Below are positions 1 to 7,784 of a stretch of DNA of 64,000 bases, piece by piece. The translations under genes were made by a program, and so were the position numbers. Under the pieces are notes generated by a model. The model did no database searches and was not told the origin of the DNA. It was given only the letters and a program-made list of their open reading frames with translations. The stretch comes from JAVVHH01 sp965276815 (GTDB lineage: Bacteria; Pseudomonadota; Alphaproteobacteria; Acetobacterales; Acetobacteraceae), in the NCBI GenBank assembly GCA_965276815.1, contig CBDIBE010000012.1, positions 1 to 64,000 of the forward strand. Direction: 5' to 3'. Position 1 is the first letter of the stretch; every line of letters begins with the position of its first letter.

Positions 1-364
1 TCCCGACGCCGCCGGGATCGCGCCCGAGATGGCGGTCGACCAGCGCGGGCTCGAAAGCGGCGGCATAGAAGGCGAGCCAGCGCAGATAGGGACCGCGCAG
101 CTTGTCGCCGATCGGCGGGGCAAGCCCGGCGGCAGGGAACAGGTCGGCCAGATAGATGTAGATCGCGACCTGCTCGGTCACGACCGCGCCGTCATGCACG
201 ATCGCCGGCACTTTGCCCATCGGATTGATCGCCAGGTATTCCGGCGCCCGGTTTTGCCCCGCCTGCCGGTTGAGAACGCGCATCTCGTAAGGCGCGCCGA
301 GTTCCTCGAGCAAGATGCGCACGCCGGTCGAACGGGTGCGCGGGCAATGATAGAATTCCAGCAT
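1..364 (-). CDS. Glutathione S-transferase (N-terminal part, runs off the window)
   Basis: Reading from the ATG at 364 towards 1 gives a protein starting MLEFYHCPRTRSTGVRILLEE, followed by a thioredoxin-fold GST domain with the typical NPMGKVPAIVHDG segment (the cis-Pro of the glutathione-binding loop) and then ITEQ-like VVTEQVAIYIYLAD. About 121 residues are present before the window ends, so the alpha-helical C-terminal domain is mostly missing. GSTs conjugate or reduce substrates with glutathione in the cytosol. It lies 10 bp after the broken RND adaptor gene on the same strand and may share its transcript. The exact GST class cannot be told from this part. Confidence 0.85.
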   Translation of the reverse strand, partial: MLEFYHCPRTRSTGVRILLEELGAPYEMRVLNRQAGQNRAPEYLAINPMGKVPAIVHDGAVVTEQVAIYIYLADLFPAAGLAPPIGDKLRGPYLRWLAFYAAAFEPALVDRHLGRDPGGVG

Positions 365-374
365 AAGACCTCCC

Positions 375-1619
375 CTAAGAGTTTGAACGGGCGCGGCCGC
401 GTTGGGCGGTGCCGGGTGCGGCCGTGCGGTCGCGCTCGGGCACCGCGTCGGGCGCGTTGCCATCCGGCCCGGCGACCGCGACCTTCGCGCCATCCTTCAG
501 CCGCTGCGCGCCATCCACCACCACCTGCTCGCCAGCCGGCAGACCGTCGGCGACCACGGTGAGCTGATTGTCCTCATGGCCGACCCGCACCGTCCGGCGC
601 CGTGCGGTGTTGTTCGGCTCGACGGTGAACACGAACGTGCCGCTCGGCCCCCGCTGCACGGCCGCCGTCGGGACGGTCACCACGCCGCGTTGCGTCTCGA
701 CCAGCAAACGGACGTTGACGAACCCACCGGGCCAGAGCTTCAGCCCGGCATTCGGAAAGGTCGCCTTCAGCTTGATCGTGCCGGTCGTCGGGTCGACCTG
801 GTTGTCCAGCACGGCGAGCTTGCCGGTGTCGATCGGCGGAGCCGACGAGCTGCCCTGGCGCAGCGCCAGCACCTCGGGCGTCCCGTCCTACATGGCGCTG
901 GCCACTTGCGGCAGGGCCTGCTGCGGCAAGGTGAACACCACCGAGATCGGCCGAAGCTGCGTCAGCACGGTGAGCGGCGTCGTGTCGACCTGGTGCACGA
1001 TATTGCCGGCGTCGACCTGCCGGATCCCGACCCGGCCGTCGATGGGCGCCACGATGGTGGCATAGCTGAGCTGGGTCTTCGCCGTGTCGATCTGCGCCTG
1101 GTCGCCGCGCACCTGCGCCTCGAGCTGCGCCACGGTGGCGCGCGCGGTGTCGTATTGCTGCGAGCTGGTGTAATTGGACGCGACGAGCTTGGCGTAGCGG
1201 GTGACGTCAAGCTTGGCGTTGGCGAGGGTCGCCTCGTCCTGCTGCTTCTTGGCGACCGCGGAGTCCACCGCTGCCTGGTAGGAGCGCGGGTCGATGCGGG
1301 CCAGCACGTCGCCGGCTTTGACGTCCTGGCCCTCCTGGAACCGGACTTCGACCAGTGGGCCATCGACCATGGTCCGCACGGACACTTGATTGAACGCCTG
1401 CACGGTGCCCAAGGCGTCTAGATAAATCGGCACGTCGCGCATCTGGCTCTGCGCGGTCAGCACTGGGACCACGGTCGGTTCGCCGCGCGGGCCGAAGCCG
1501 CCTGGCGCTTGACCGGCCAGTTGTGCGGTCGCGGCCGGGCGCGTGTACCACCAATAGGTCGCGTAGATGCCGCCGCCGATGACCGCGAGCAGGATCAGAA
1601 GGGTAAGAAGGCGCCTCAC
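375..1619 (-). pseudogene. MdtA-type RND efflux periplasmic adaptor interrupted by an in-frame amber codon
   Basis: The gene starts with GTG at 1619, overlapping the stop of the outer-membrane gene as GTGA. The N-terminal part (243 aa) has a membrane anchor at residues 4-22, a barrel-sandwich hybrid segment (VRFQEGQDVKAGDVLARIDP) and a helical hairpin, and ends at VASAM. The next codon is TAG (890-888). Reading continues in the same frame with DGTPEVLALRQGSSS and the conserved LDNQVDPTTGTIKLKATFP block, ending at 375. The total is 415 codons, the usual length for this family. A C-to-T change of CAG to TAG would explain it. The adaptor would normally link an inner-membrane RND pump to the outer-membrane channel. 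No pump gene is visible nearby. Amber readthrough, internal restart at GTG 872, or a sequencing error are alternatives. Confidence 0.8.
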
Positions 1620-3025
1620 GCCGTGCCTACGGTCGAGAAGCCGCCGCCAAGCGCCTTGTACAAATTGAGCAGCGCCTGAAAGCGCGACAGCCGGATCTGG
1701 GCCACCAGGTCCAGGTCGGTATACAGGGTCTGCTGCGTGTTGAGCGAAGTGATGATGTCGATCGTCCCGGCCTGCAGCTGCGCCTGCGCGATGTCGGCCG
1801 AGCGCTGCGCCACGGCGACGGCGGCGCGCTCGAGCGCTTCCTGCTCGGTCATATAGCGCAAAGCAGCTAGGGCTTGCTCGACATCCGTGAAGGCCTGCAG
1901 CACGGATTTGCGATAATCGGCCGCGAGCTCGGCATAGCGGCCCTTGGCCTGCTCGAGCTCGCCTCGGCGCAACCCGTTGTCGAAGATCGTCTGGGTCAGC
2001 GCCGCGGAGAGCTGGGCGACCAGAGTGCCAGGCCCGGTGATCGCGGTCAGCGCCGCGCTGGTGAGGCCCCCCGAGGCGGTCAGGCTCACGTCGGGGAAGA
2101 AAGCGGCGCGGGCCGAGCGGATATTGGCGTTCTCGGTGACCAGATTGGCCTCGGCCTCGGCCACGTCAGGCCGCCTTGCCAGCAATTGGCTGGGCAGGCC
2201 GGGCGCAACCAGAGGTAGCGGCAGCGTCTCCAGCGTGCCGCCGGCGACGTCGAGCTGCTCGGGCGGCAGGCCGACGAGGATGCCCAGGCCGATCCGGTTC
2301 TGCTCGATCGTGTTGCGCAGATTGGGCAGCGTCGCGCGCTGCCCGGCGACCAGCGCCTCCTGCTGCGACACGTCGAGCGCGGTGGCGGTGCCAGCCACGA
2401 CCCGCGCCCGGTAGGCGTCCAGGATGTGCTCGGCATCCCGCAGGTTGCGTTCGGCGATATGCAGCCGATCCTGGCCGGACAGAACCTGGAAATATGTGCT
2501 GGCGACCGAGGTAACAACGGCCAGCGCCACTGTTTCCTGGTCGAAGCGGCTGGCGACCGCGCTGGCCACGGCGGCCTCCGCGAGCGCACGGTTCTTGCCG
2601 AACAAGTCGAGATCGTAGCTCGCCTGCAGGCCGATGCTGTAGCTGCGGCTGTCGTAATAATGGCCGCCCGAGCCGGTCAGGAACTGGTTCGACGAGCCGA
2701 TGCCGTTGCGTTGGTAGTCGTAGTTGCCGGTGCCTTCGAGCGAGGGCAGCAGTGGCGCACCGTTGATGCGGACCGTCGCGTCGGCCTGGACGACGCGGGC
2801 GGCCGCGGCGGCGAGGTCGTTATTATAGGTGCGGGCGCGGGCAATCAGGCGGTCCAGCTCCGGCGAATGAAAGTTGCGCCACCACTCGGCCGGCGGCCAT
2901 GCGGCAGCCTCGGTATCGGCGGTGGCGCGGAAGGACGCCGGGAGGTCGAGGGCGGGCCGCTCGTACTGCAGCCCCAAACTGCATCCGGTCAGCAGGAGCG
3001 CGGTCGCCATAACCCGTGGCTTCAC
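1616..3025 (-). CDS. NodT-family outer-membrane efflux lipoprotein (TolC-like channel)
   Basis: I place the start at GTG 3025, which overlaps the previous stop as GTGA and gives MKPRVMATALLLTGCSL, a short lipoprotein signal with the lipobox LLTGC. This gives 469 aa. Longer in-frame starts exist upstream but would lie inside the preceding gene. Two OEP repeats follow, with typical segments such as DRLIARARTYNNDLAAAAARV, DLFGKNRALAEAA and LLARRPDVAEAEANL. The protein would form the trimeric outer-membrane duct of a tripartite RND pump. It is translationally coupled to the adaptor downstream (GTGA at 1616-1619). If the adaptor is really broken, this channel must work with another pump. Confidence 0.9.
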   Translation of the reverse strand: MKPRVMATALLLTGCSLGLQYERPALDLPASFRATADTEAAAWPPAEWWRNFHSPELDRLIARARTYNNDLAAAAARVVQADATVRINGAPLLPSLEGTGNYDYQRNGIGSSNQFLTGSGGHYYDSRSYSIGLQASYDLDLFGKNRALAEAAVASAVASRFDQETVALAVVTSVASTYFQVLSGQDRLHIAERNLRDAEHILDAYRARVVAGTATALDVSQQEALVAGQRATLPNLRNTIEQNRIGLGILVGLPPEQLDVAGGTLETLPLPLVAPGLPSQLLARRPDVAEAEANLVTENANIRSARAAFFPDVSLTASGGLTSAALTAITGPGTLVAQLSAALTQTIFDNGLRRGELEQAKGRYAELAADYRKSVLQAFTDVEQALAALRYMTEQEALERAAVAVAQRSADIAQAQLQAGTIDIITSLNTQQTLYTDLDLVAQIRLSRFQALLNLYKALGGGFSTVGTA

Positions 3026-3459
3026 GGACCGTGCCGCTGCCCGGCCTCGGCCAAGCGGCGGCGGCCGTCGGGCGACAAGCCGGCGAAGGCCTTCAAAAGG
3101 CTGGCGCCCAAATCGTTGGACCAGTTCAGCCAGGCTTGTTGCCAATCATGCATCGCCTGCCGCACCGCGTCTTCGTCGTACGGCGTGCGGCCGATGGCGC
3201 GCGAGAGGGCACGCCGCGCGTCCTCCATGCGGGTGTGGGCGAGATCATTCTGCTCTCGTCCCTGGGCCATGATGGCGCGGAACCGCACCGCATCGTCCGG
3301 CGGCATCTCGCGTGCCATATGGTCGACAATCGCCGCCGAACCCGGTGGCTTATGTGGCTCACGCATGGCGACGTGCGAGCCAACCAGCGCCACAGCAAAC
3401 AGATTACCGGCGACCGACAGAAAGAGCAGGCGCGTGCGCCAGGGCTCCCGAAGCATCAT
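3022..3459 (-). CDS. Periplasmic heavy-metal sensor-like protein (CnrX/ZraP type)
   Basis: A 145-aa protein with one N-terminal membrane segment (about residues 10-27, LLFLSVAGNLFAVALVGSH) and a helical periplasmic domain. It resembles the periplasmic metal sensor family seen next to ECF sigma genes: a helix-rich segment around MPPDDAVRFRAIM, then repeated heptads to FAGLSPDGRRRLAE. In CnrYXH-type systems the X protein senses metal in the periplasm and controls release of the sigma factor by the membrane anti-sigma factor. Its position between the anti-sigma-like gene and the efflux genes supports this. The metal ligands cannot be assigned with confidence; His residues at the start and end (SHVAMREPHK, QRHGP) are candidates. 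Confidence 0.65.
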   Translation of the reverse strand: MMLREPWRTRLLFLSVAGNLFAVALVGSHVAMREPHKPPGSAAIVDHMAREMPPDDAVRFRAIMAQGREQNDLAHTRMEDARRALSRAIGRTPYDEDAVRQAMHDWQQAWLNWSNDLGASLLKAFAGLSPDGRRRLAEAGQRHGP

Positions 3460-3469
3460 GGAGGAAAGA

Positions 3470-3850
3470 TCACTGGTCCAGTGAGGCGAAGCTGACCGTC
3501 TGCGCCGATGTGAACAGGTCGGGGGCCGGAGAATCCGCCTCGTTGACCACGACCCCGAGATACAGTCCGGCCGCTACGCAGGCGGCGAGCGCCCCCCAGC
3601 CGATGCCGCGTACCACGGCCGGCAACGGCGCCAGATGGCGGCGCAACGTGCATTGCATTCGCTGCATCGCGGCCTGATCCAACTCCGGCGCGGCCTCCTC
3701 GGCCAGCGCATCGGCCAGGGCCATCCGGGCGGCGACGTTGCGCCGCAGCATGGCGACGGCTGCACAGCGATCCGCCTCCGGCCAGCACGTCATGTCGGTC
3801 CCGCGGGCCCGCAGCATCCAATCCAGCCGACGGCACGTCATCCAACTCAC
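3470..3850 (-). CDS. Membrane anti-sigma factor-like protein
   Basis: The protein starts at GTG 3850, overlapping the sigma gene stop as GTGA, or at ATG three codons later. It has 126 aa: a cytoplasmic N-terminal part of about 80 residues rich in Cys, Arg and Ala, one membrane segment at about residues 82-102 (GIGWGALAACVAAGLYLGVVV) and a short periplasmic tail. Size, topology and position directly after an ECF sigma gene fit an anti-sigma factor (CnrY-like role), although I see no clear zinc-finger HxxxCxxC motif. It would hold the sigma factor at the membrane until the periplasmic sensor encoded 10 bp downstream responds. Confidence 0.6.
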   Translation of the reverse strand: MSWMTCRRLDWMLRARGTDMTCWPEADRCAAVAMLRRNVAARMALADALAEEAAPELDQAAMQRMQCTLRRHLAPLPAVVRGIGWGALAACVAAGLYLGVVVNEADSPAPDLFTSAQTVSFASLDQ

Positions 3851-4392
3851 GGATCGCGCGCCTCCAAATACGCGCGCACCAGCTTGCGACCACGATGCAG
3901 CAATCCCTCAAGCGCCCGGGTCGAGACGCTGAGGGCCTGCGCGGCCTCCTGCCCGGACCAGCCTTCGCTATAGGTCAAGGTGAGGGCGGTGCGCTGGCGG
4001 GCGGGCAAGCTGGCGATCGCTTCGGCCAACAGCCGGTCGCGCTGGCGTCCGGCCAGGACGATGTCGGCCGGTGTCGCCGGGTCATGCAGGGTTTCGGGAA
4101 CTTCGGTAGTCGGGCGCGCGGCGCGCACTCGGTCGATCGCGGCATTGACGGCGATCCGGTGCAGCCAGGTGGCGACGCTGGCCTGCTGGCGGTCATAGGT
4201 CGTGGCGCGCATCCAGGCGCGCAACAACGTGTCTTGCGCCACGTCCTCGGCGGCAGCTGGGTCGCCCAGCACGCGCATCGCTGCGCGGCGCAAGCGCAGC
4301 ATATAGCGGCCTGCCAGCACATCGAAGGCCTGGCGGTCGCCCGCGGCGCTACGGGCCATCAGTTCGTCGTCGAGGATTTCGTCGTTCTGCAT
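3847..4392 (-). CDS. ECF RNA polymerase sigma factor
   Basis: ATG 4392 gives 181 aa starting MQNDEILDDELMARS. Longer reading frames upstream lack support. Region 2 is clear (AGDRQAFDVLAGRYMLRLRR, then AEDVAQDTLLRAW at about residues 49-61) and region 4 contains LPARQRTALTLTYSEGWSGQ and a helix-turn-helix ending LLHRGRKLVR. Region 1 and 3 are absent, as in ECF sigmas. It heads a four-overlap operon with anti-sigma, periplasmic sensor and efflux genes, so it probably drives its own operon in response to an envelope or metal signal. A GGAACC sequence at 4433-4428 on this strand could be the -35 of an autoregulated promoter, but no convincing -10 was found. Confidence 0.92.
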   Translation of the reverse strand: MQNDEILDDELMARSAAGDRQAFDVLAGRYMLRLRRAAMRVLGDPAAAEDVAQDTLLRAWMRATTYDRQQASVATWLHRIAVNAAIDRVRAARPTTEVPETLHDPATPADIVLAGRQRDRLLAEAIASLPARQRTALTLTYSEGWSGQEAAQALSVSTRALEGLLHRGRKLVRAYLEARDP

Positions 4393-4480
4393 CTCAGGGA
4401 CATGGCTTGCTGATGTTGGTTTACGAGGGTTCCAGCCACGTCCCACGTTGGATACCAGCCAAGCGTGGACGGTTCAACTT

Positions 4481-5587
4481 TTACGCCACGCCAAGCAGCC
4501 TGATGGTGGCGAGGCTGAGCGCGATCAGCAGCAGCAGGGATGCCGTGACCGCCGCGGTGGCGCGCAAGCCGACCCGGCCGAGCACGCGGACATCGACACC
4601 GAGCCCCAGTGCCGCCATGGATACGACGGTCAGCAGTGTCGCCGCCGTCGCGACCGGACCGCGCACGATTTCTGGGATCAACCCCAACGAGCGCAACGCG
4701 GCCAGGAGAATGAAGCCGACGATGAACCAAGGGACCAGCTTGCCCGGCGAGAGCCGCCGGCGAGTGGTGACCGGCGCGTCCCAGTTCTCTGCCCGGTCGG
4801 GACGGTTGATTCGGCCGACCACGAGGGAGAGGCCGAGCACCACCGGGCCGAGCATCAGCACCCGCACCAGCTTGACCAAGGTGCCGACCTGCACGCTGAT
4901 CGCGGCAACAGGAGCGGTGGCTGCTAACACTTGCGGCACTGCGTAGACGGTCATGCCGGCCAGCACGCCATAGGCGTAGTTCGACAGCCCCAGCACCGGC
5001 ACGAGCAGCGGCAGGCTGAGTACGACGACCACGCCCAGGATCGCGGTGAAGGCGATGGAGGAGGCGATGTCCTCCGCGTGGGCGCCGATCACTGGGGCGA
5101 CTGCCGCGATGGCCGAATTGCCACAAATCGAGTTGCCGCAGGCCACGAGAATAGACATGCGCGGCGGCAGCCCGAGTGCGCGGCTCATGCCGTAGCCGCT
5201 GGCGAGCGCCGCGGCGACCACGCCGGCGATGGCCGCGAGGAGCCAAGGCCCGGCGGCGGCGACGGTCTGCAGGCTGATCGAGGCGCCGAGCAGGACGACG
5301 GCAATCTCCAGCAGGAGTTTGGCGCTGATACCGACGCCTGGCTTGTAGACGGCACTCGGCGTCCAGACAGTCCGGATCGCGGTGCCGAGCAGGATTGCCA
5401 GCACGAGGGCTTCGACAAACGAGTGGCCAGTGAGCCACTCTTCGACGATTTGCAGGGCGTAGCCGCCGAGGGCGACCGCAGCACAGAGGACGATGCCGGG
5501 AATGAACCGGAAAATCGGCTGGAAACGGCGCCGCTCAGGTCCGCCTTCGATGGCGGCTACGACAGCGGCCTGGCGCGTTTGTTCCAT
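4481..5587 (-). CDS. YeiH-family putative sulfate exporter
   Basis: A 368-aa polytopic membrane protein of about ten or eleven hydrophobic segments. The signature ILVACGNSICGNSAIAAVAP of the YeiH/UPF0324 family (formerly Cons_hypoth698) lies near the middle, followed by AHAEDIASSIAFTAILG and NYAYGVLAGMTVYAVPQV. Members are predicted anion exporters linked to sulfur or taurine metabolism, but the substrate here is not shown. The start ATG at 5587 is followed by a short polar N-terminus with Glu and Arg residues. It is read alone: the next gene upstream is over 350 bp away and no LysR regulator is next to it. Confidence 0.88.
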   Translation of the reverse strand: MEQTRQAAVVAAIEGGPERRRFQPIFRFIPGIVLCAAVALGGYALQIVEEWLTGHSFVEALVLAILLGTAIRTVWTPSAVYKPGVGISAKLLLEIAVVLLGASISLQTVAAAGPWLLAAIAGVVAAALASGYGMSRALGLPPRMSILVACGNSICGNSAIAAVAPVIGAHAEDIASSIAFTAILGVVVVLSLPLLVPVLGLSNYAYGVLAGMTVYAVPQVLAATAPVAAISVQVGTLVKLVRVLMLGPVVLGLSLVVGRINRPDRAENWDAPVTTRRRLSPGKLVPWFIVGFILLAALRSLGLIPEIVRGPVATAATLLTVVSMAALGLGVDVRVLGRVGLRATAAVTASLLLLIALSLATIRLLGVA

Positions 5588-5947
5588 GCTTTACGTCCTC
5601 ACCGCAACCTTGGATTGGCTCGATGCGGAGCTTAGCGAAGAAACACTTTTCCTGCGCCATGGCAACGGGTGCGGCCTTGCACCTTGCTCGCCGGAACCGG
5701 GTGGCCCACCGGGTTGAAACCTACGTTTAGTGAATCCAGGGGCGCGTGCCGCTTGTGGGGAGCGGACTGCTCGCGTTCTGGTCCAGCGCGCTTAACTGGG
5801 GAGAGTGGACGAACTCCTGGAGCGCCTGAAGCAGCGCCCTATTCGGCGCTTGCATGTGCGGCGCCAGCGTAACCCGGCGAGACTTGGCGGCACGTTGGCG
5901 GCGGACGGGTCGGCGATTGTACGGCTCCCAGTACTGGAAGGGGGCCA
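5588..5947. other. Intergenic stretch without a convincing gene
   Basis: Short open frames on both strands (for example 5727-5972 minus and 5805-6050 plus) give low-complexity Arg/Pro/Ser-rich peptides with no recognisable motif. I see no transposase remnant, tRNA or riboswitch consensus. The part next to 5587 should hold the promoter of the yeiH-like gene. Confidence 0.5.
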
Positions 5948-6151
5948 TCACTTCGGCTCGACCAGTGGGCAATGCCGTTTGGCGGGGCGGCCAGTTCGGC
6001 GGTCGAGAAGCTCATATATGTTCTCGACGATCGCGACACAGCGGCTATGATCGCCGGTCACTTGCGCCCTATCGGCGGAATTCGCGAGTTCTTGGATGAA
6101 GCTCGCTGTCGCAATATTGCGATAAATTCTGTCAGCCGAAACGTCACTCAT
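5948..6151 (-). CDS. Small hypothetical protein (67 aa)
   Basis: ATG 6151 is preceded by AACGAGGTGTCGCAA, a possible GAGG ribosome-binding site 8 nt upstream, and gives MSDVSADRIYRNIATASFIQ with balanced composition (Ile, Tyr, Asn, Glu), unlike the Arg/Pro-rich shadow frames around it. The middle is predicted helical (ELANSADRAQVTGDHSRCVAIVENIYELLD) with one Cys, and the end is basic. I do not recognise the family. It lies next to the MFS/peptide island and is less GC-rich than the surroundings, so it may belong to the same accessory segment. A longer frame up to 6250 exists but lacks a ribosome-binding site. Confidence 0.45.
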   Translation of the reverse strand: MSDVSADRIYRNIATASFIQELANSADRAQVTGDHSRCVAIVENIYELLDRRTGRPAKRHCPLVEPK

Positions 6152-6288
6152 TTGCGACACCTCGTTAGAAATCCGGTAAACCATAGGACGTTTACCAGCC
6201 GCTACGGACGTCGAAGAAGCGTCGCTTGCCGTCGGAACGGCGTCGAACATGGCAGTTTTCGGTTGTCACCGGCCCTTTCGCGCTGACC

Positions 6289-7413
6289 TCACATACTCCT
6301 GATTAGGAGATTGCCGATTGCTGAGCCTGCCGCGCCACCCACGAAGCCAATCGTGGTGACGATGGCGGCCAGGCGGCCGCGCATCGCCGGGGTGGATGCC
6401 AGCGCCTGGGCACGTGCCTGGTTGGCGACCAGCGAGACCTGCGTCCCGGCATCGAGCAGCCCCATCCCGAGATAGCACCAAAGCGGCATGCGCAGCCCGA
6501 GGGCCACTGCGACGCTCGCGACGGAGACCGCGGCGAAACCGGCGCGCGCCACTCCGGCGGTGTTCCATCTCGCACAAAACCGCCCCGAGACCAGCGCCGC
6601 ACTCGCCCCGAGCAAAGCCACGATGCCCATGGACAGGGCCGGTAGGGCGCCCCCGCCTTGCGCGATCCGCGGGAAGACTGCCCAGCCCATGTTGAACACT
6701 GCGAACACGACCGCCTGTTGTAGCGCCGCCCGGCGCAGCGTCACCTCGCCCCGCCACAGCGACGTGGCCTTCGGAAGAGGCATGGGCTGCATACCGGCCG
6801 ACCGACGATAGAGGCGCGCCGATACTGTGGTTGCGGCCGCGCCGGCGAGGCCCGCCAGCACGGCATCCATCGCGAATACGGGCCGCCAGCCCAAGAAGTC
6901 TGCGGCGGCCGGGCCGAAGGCGCGGGCAAGGACGATGCCGCACAGACCGGCCGCGATGATCCAGCCGATCGTTTGGGCTCGATGTTCCGGCGCGACCGCC
7001 GTGGTGGCGCAGCACAGCAGTCGTTGCGTCAGGGCGCAGCCGACGCCGATCAGCAGGCATGCGCCCGTCAGCATCACCGGCGTTGGCGCCAGCGCCGCCC
7101 CACACAACGCCGCAACGAGCAACAGGAACTGCCGCCCCAAGTTTCTGGGGTCGGTCAGGTCACCGGCGATAGCCGCGAGCCCGGCCACCCCGGCGGCATA
7201 CCCGATCAGGGTGGCGCCGGGCATAAGACTAATCGTGGCGGACGGGCCGAACTCGTCGATTGCTCGCCAAACCAGCGCTTGTCCCCAATAGAGGGTCGAG
7301 ACGGTGACTGCGTTGGCCGCAGCTAACGCGATGAGCACATTGGTTGAGGCAGCGCGGGGCTGAGAGATCGTTATCAGCGTCGTCGTCCTTTGTCCCAAAT
7401 TTTTTGCGAACAT
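6289..7413 (-). CDS. MFS transporter, candidate exporter of the repeat-peptide locus
   Basis: From ATG 7413 this gives 374 aa with about eleven or twelve hydrophobic helices and MFS-like loops (SGRFCARWNTAGVAR, GLLDAGTQVSLVANQARAQA, STPAMRGRLAAIVTT), resembling the YnfM/multidrug group. An in-frame extension to 7635 would overlap the divergent peptide gene and is not credible. No Shine-Dalgarno precedes ATG 7413. An AAAGGA lies inside the frame at about 7390, so the true start may be slightly downstream or the message leaderless. The gene is read away from the peptide gene across a shared 121-bp promoter region with phased direct repeats, which suggests co-regulation and a role in exporting the peptide or its product. 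Confidence 0.8.
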   Translation of the reverse strand: MFAKNLGQRTTTLITISQPRAASTNVLIALAAANAVTVSTLYWGQALVWRAIDEFGPSATISLMPGATLIGYAAGVAGLAAIAGDLTDPRNLGRQFLLLVAALCGAALAPTPVMLTGACLLIGVGCALTQRLLCCATTAVAPEHRAQTIGWIIAAGLCGIVLARAFGPAAADFLGWRPVFAMDAVLAGLAGAAATTVSARLYRRSAGMQPMPLPKATSLWRGEVTLRRAALQQAVVFAVFNMGWAVFPRIAQGGGALPALSMGIVALLGASAALVSGRFCARWNTAGVARAGFAAVSVASVAVALGLRMPLWCYLGMGLLDAGTQVSLVANQARAQALASTPAMRGRLAAIVTTIGFVGGAAGSAIGNLLIRSM

Positions 7414-7451
7414 ATAGTGGACATTTATCGAACATAATGGCAACATAGTTT
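7408..7451. promoter_or_regulatory. Four 11-bp phased direct repeats, candidate SARP/OmpR-type operator
   Basis: Four consecutive 11-mers start at 7408, 7419, 7430 and 7441: gAACATAtagt, gGACATTtatc, gAACATAatgg, cAACATAgttt. The AACATA core recurs at 7409, 7431 and 7442 exactly, with a GACATT variant at 7420. OmpR-fold activators of the SARP type are known to bind heptamers spaced by 11 or 22 bp. A regulator with a SARP-like N-terminus is encoded at 8666-10366. The array sits in the divergent MFS/peptide promoter and overlaps the presumed MFS start codon. Confidence 0.55.
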
Positions 7452-7534
7452 TTGGAAGGGTTGTGCTGCCAACGAGCGGTTCTACCCGGTTCTGAACTTT
7501 GACGCCGAAACTGTTAAGAAAAGGTAAACATCCG

Positions 7535-7732
7535 ATGGCAACCAAGGCCGAAATCAAGATCGACGAGCAGCGCCAGATGTCCGCATCTTCGCAGGCGCGT
7601 CGCTTCCCGCCGCTCCGTATCGCTGACAGCGGCAAGGTGCGGCTCGGTGCTCAGGGCCCCTGCTTCCGGCCGGCGGCCATTGCCGATGCCGGCAAGGTTC
7701 GTCTGGGCGCCCAAGGCCCGATCTTCCGGTAA
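7535..7732 (+). CDS. Repeat peptide (65 aa), candidate RiPP-type precursor
   Basis: ATG 7535 has AAGG ten nt upstream (7521-7524). The leader-like N-terminus MATKAEIKIDEQRQMSASSQ is followed by two 20-residue units: residues 24-43 begin FPPLRIADSGKVRLGAQGPC, residues 44-63 begin FRPAAIADAGKVRLGAQGPI, and a third unit stops after FR. The GKVRLGAQGP core is identical in both, yet its codons differ at most third positions. That is evidence that the peptide itself is selected and that the gene is real. A leader plus repeated core is the layout of ribosomally made, modified peptides, but I cannot place it in a known class. A Cys is present only in unit 1. It is followed by a hairpin and by the DUF6065-like gene on the same strand. 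Confidence 0.75.
   Translation: MATKAEIKIDEQRQMSASSQARRFPPLRIADSGKVRLGAQGPCFRPAAIADAGKVRLGAQGPIFR
7604..7723 (+). repeat. Two tandem 60-bp coding repeats
   Basis: Units 7604-7663 and 7664-7723 encode 20-residue repeats in phase. Across the conserved 17 codons from Ile-Ala-Asp to Phe-Arg, about ten codons differ only synonymously (e.g. ATC/ATT, CTC/CTG, CAG/CAA) and two change the residue (Ser/Ala and Cys/Ile). Confidence 0.85.
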
Positions 7733-7745
7733 GAGACAGCCGGCT

Positions 7746-7784
7746 CTAGGGTTCCGTTCCGCTCGGTTTGGGGCGGGACCCTAG
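7746..7784. other. Hairpin between the repeat-peptide gene and the DUF6065-like gene
   Basis: CTAGGGTTCCG (7746-7756) pairs with CGGGACCCTAG (7774-7784): 11 bp with one G-U wobble and a 17-nt loop. It starts 13 bp after the peptide stop codon and has no T-run, so it may stabilise the upstream mRNA or act as a partial attenuator rather than a full terminator. Confidence 0.5.

Noticed and set aside
5588..5947. Riboswitch or transposase remnant upstream of the YeiH gene
   Set aside because: No consensus structure or transposase motif could be found in any frame.
7535..7732. The 65-aa repeat peptide as a chance frame or a lasso/lanthipeptide precursor
   Set aside because: Chance is excluded by the synonymous pattern. 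The known classes are rejected because no matching synthetase or B-protein gene is in the window and the core lacks Ser/Thr/Cys patterns.
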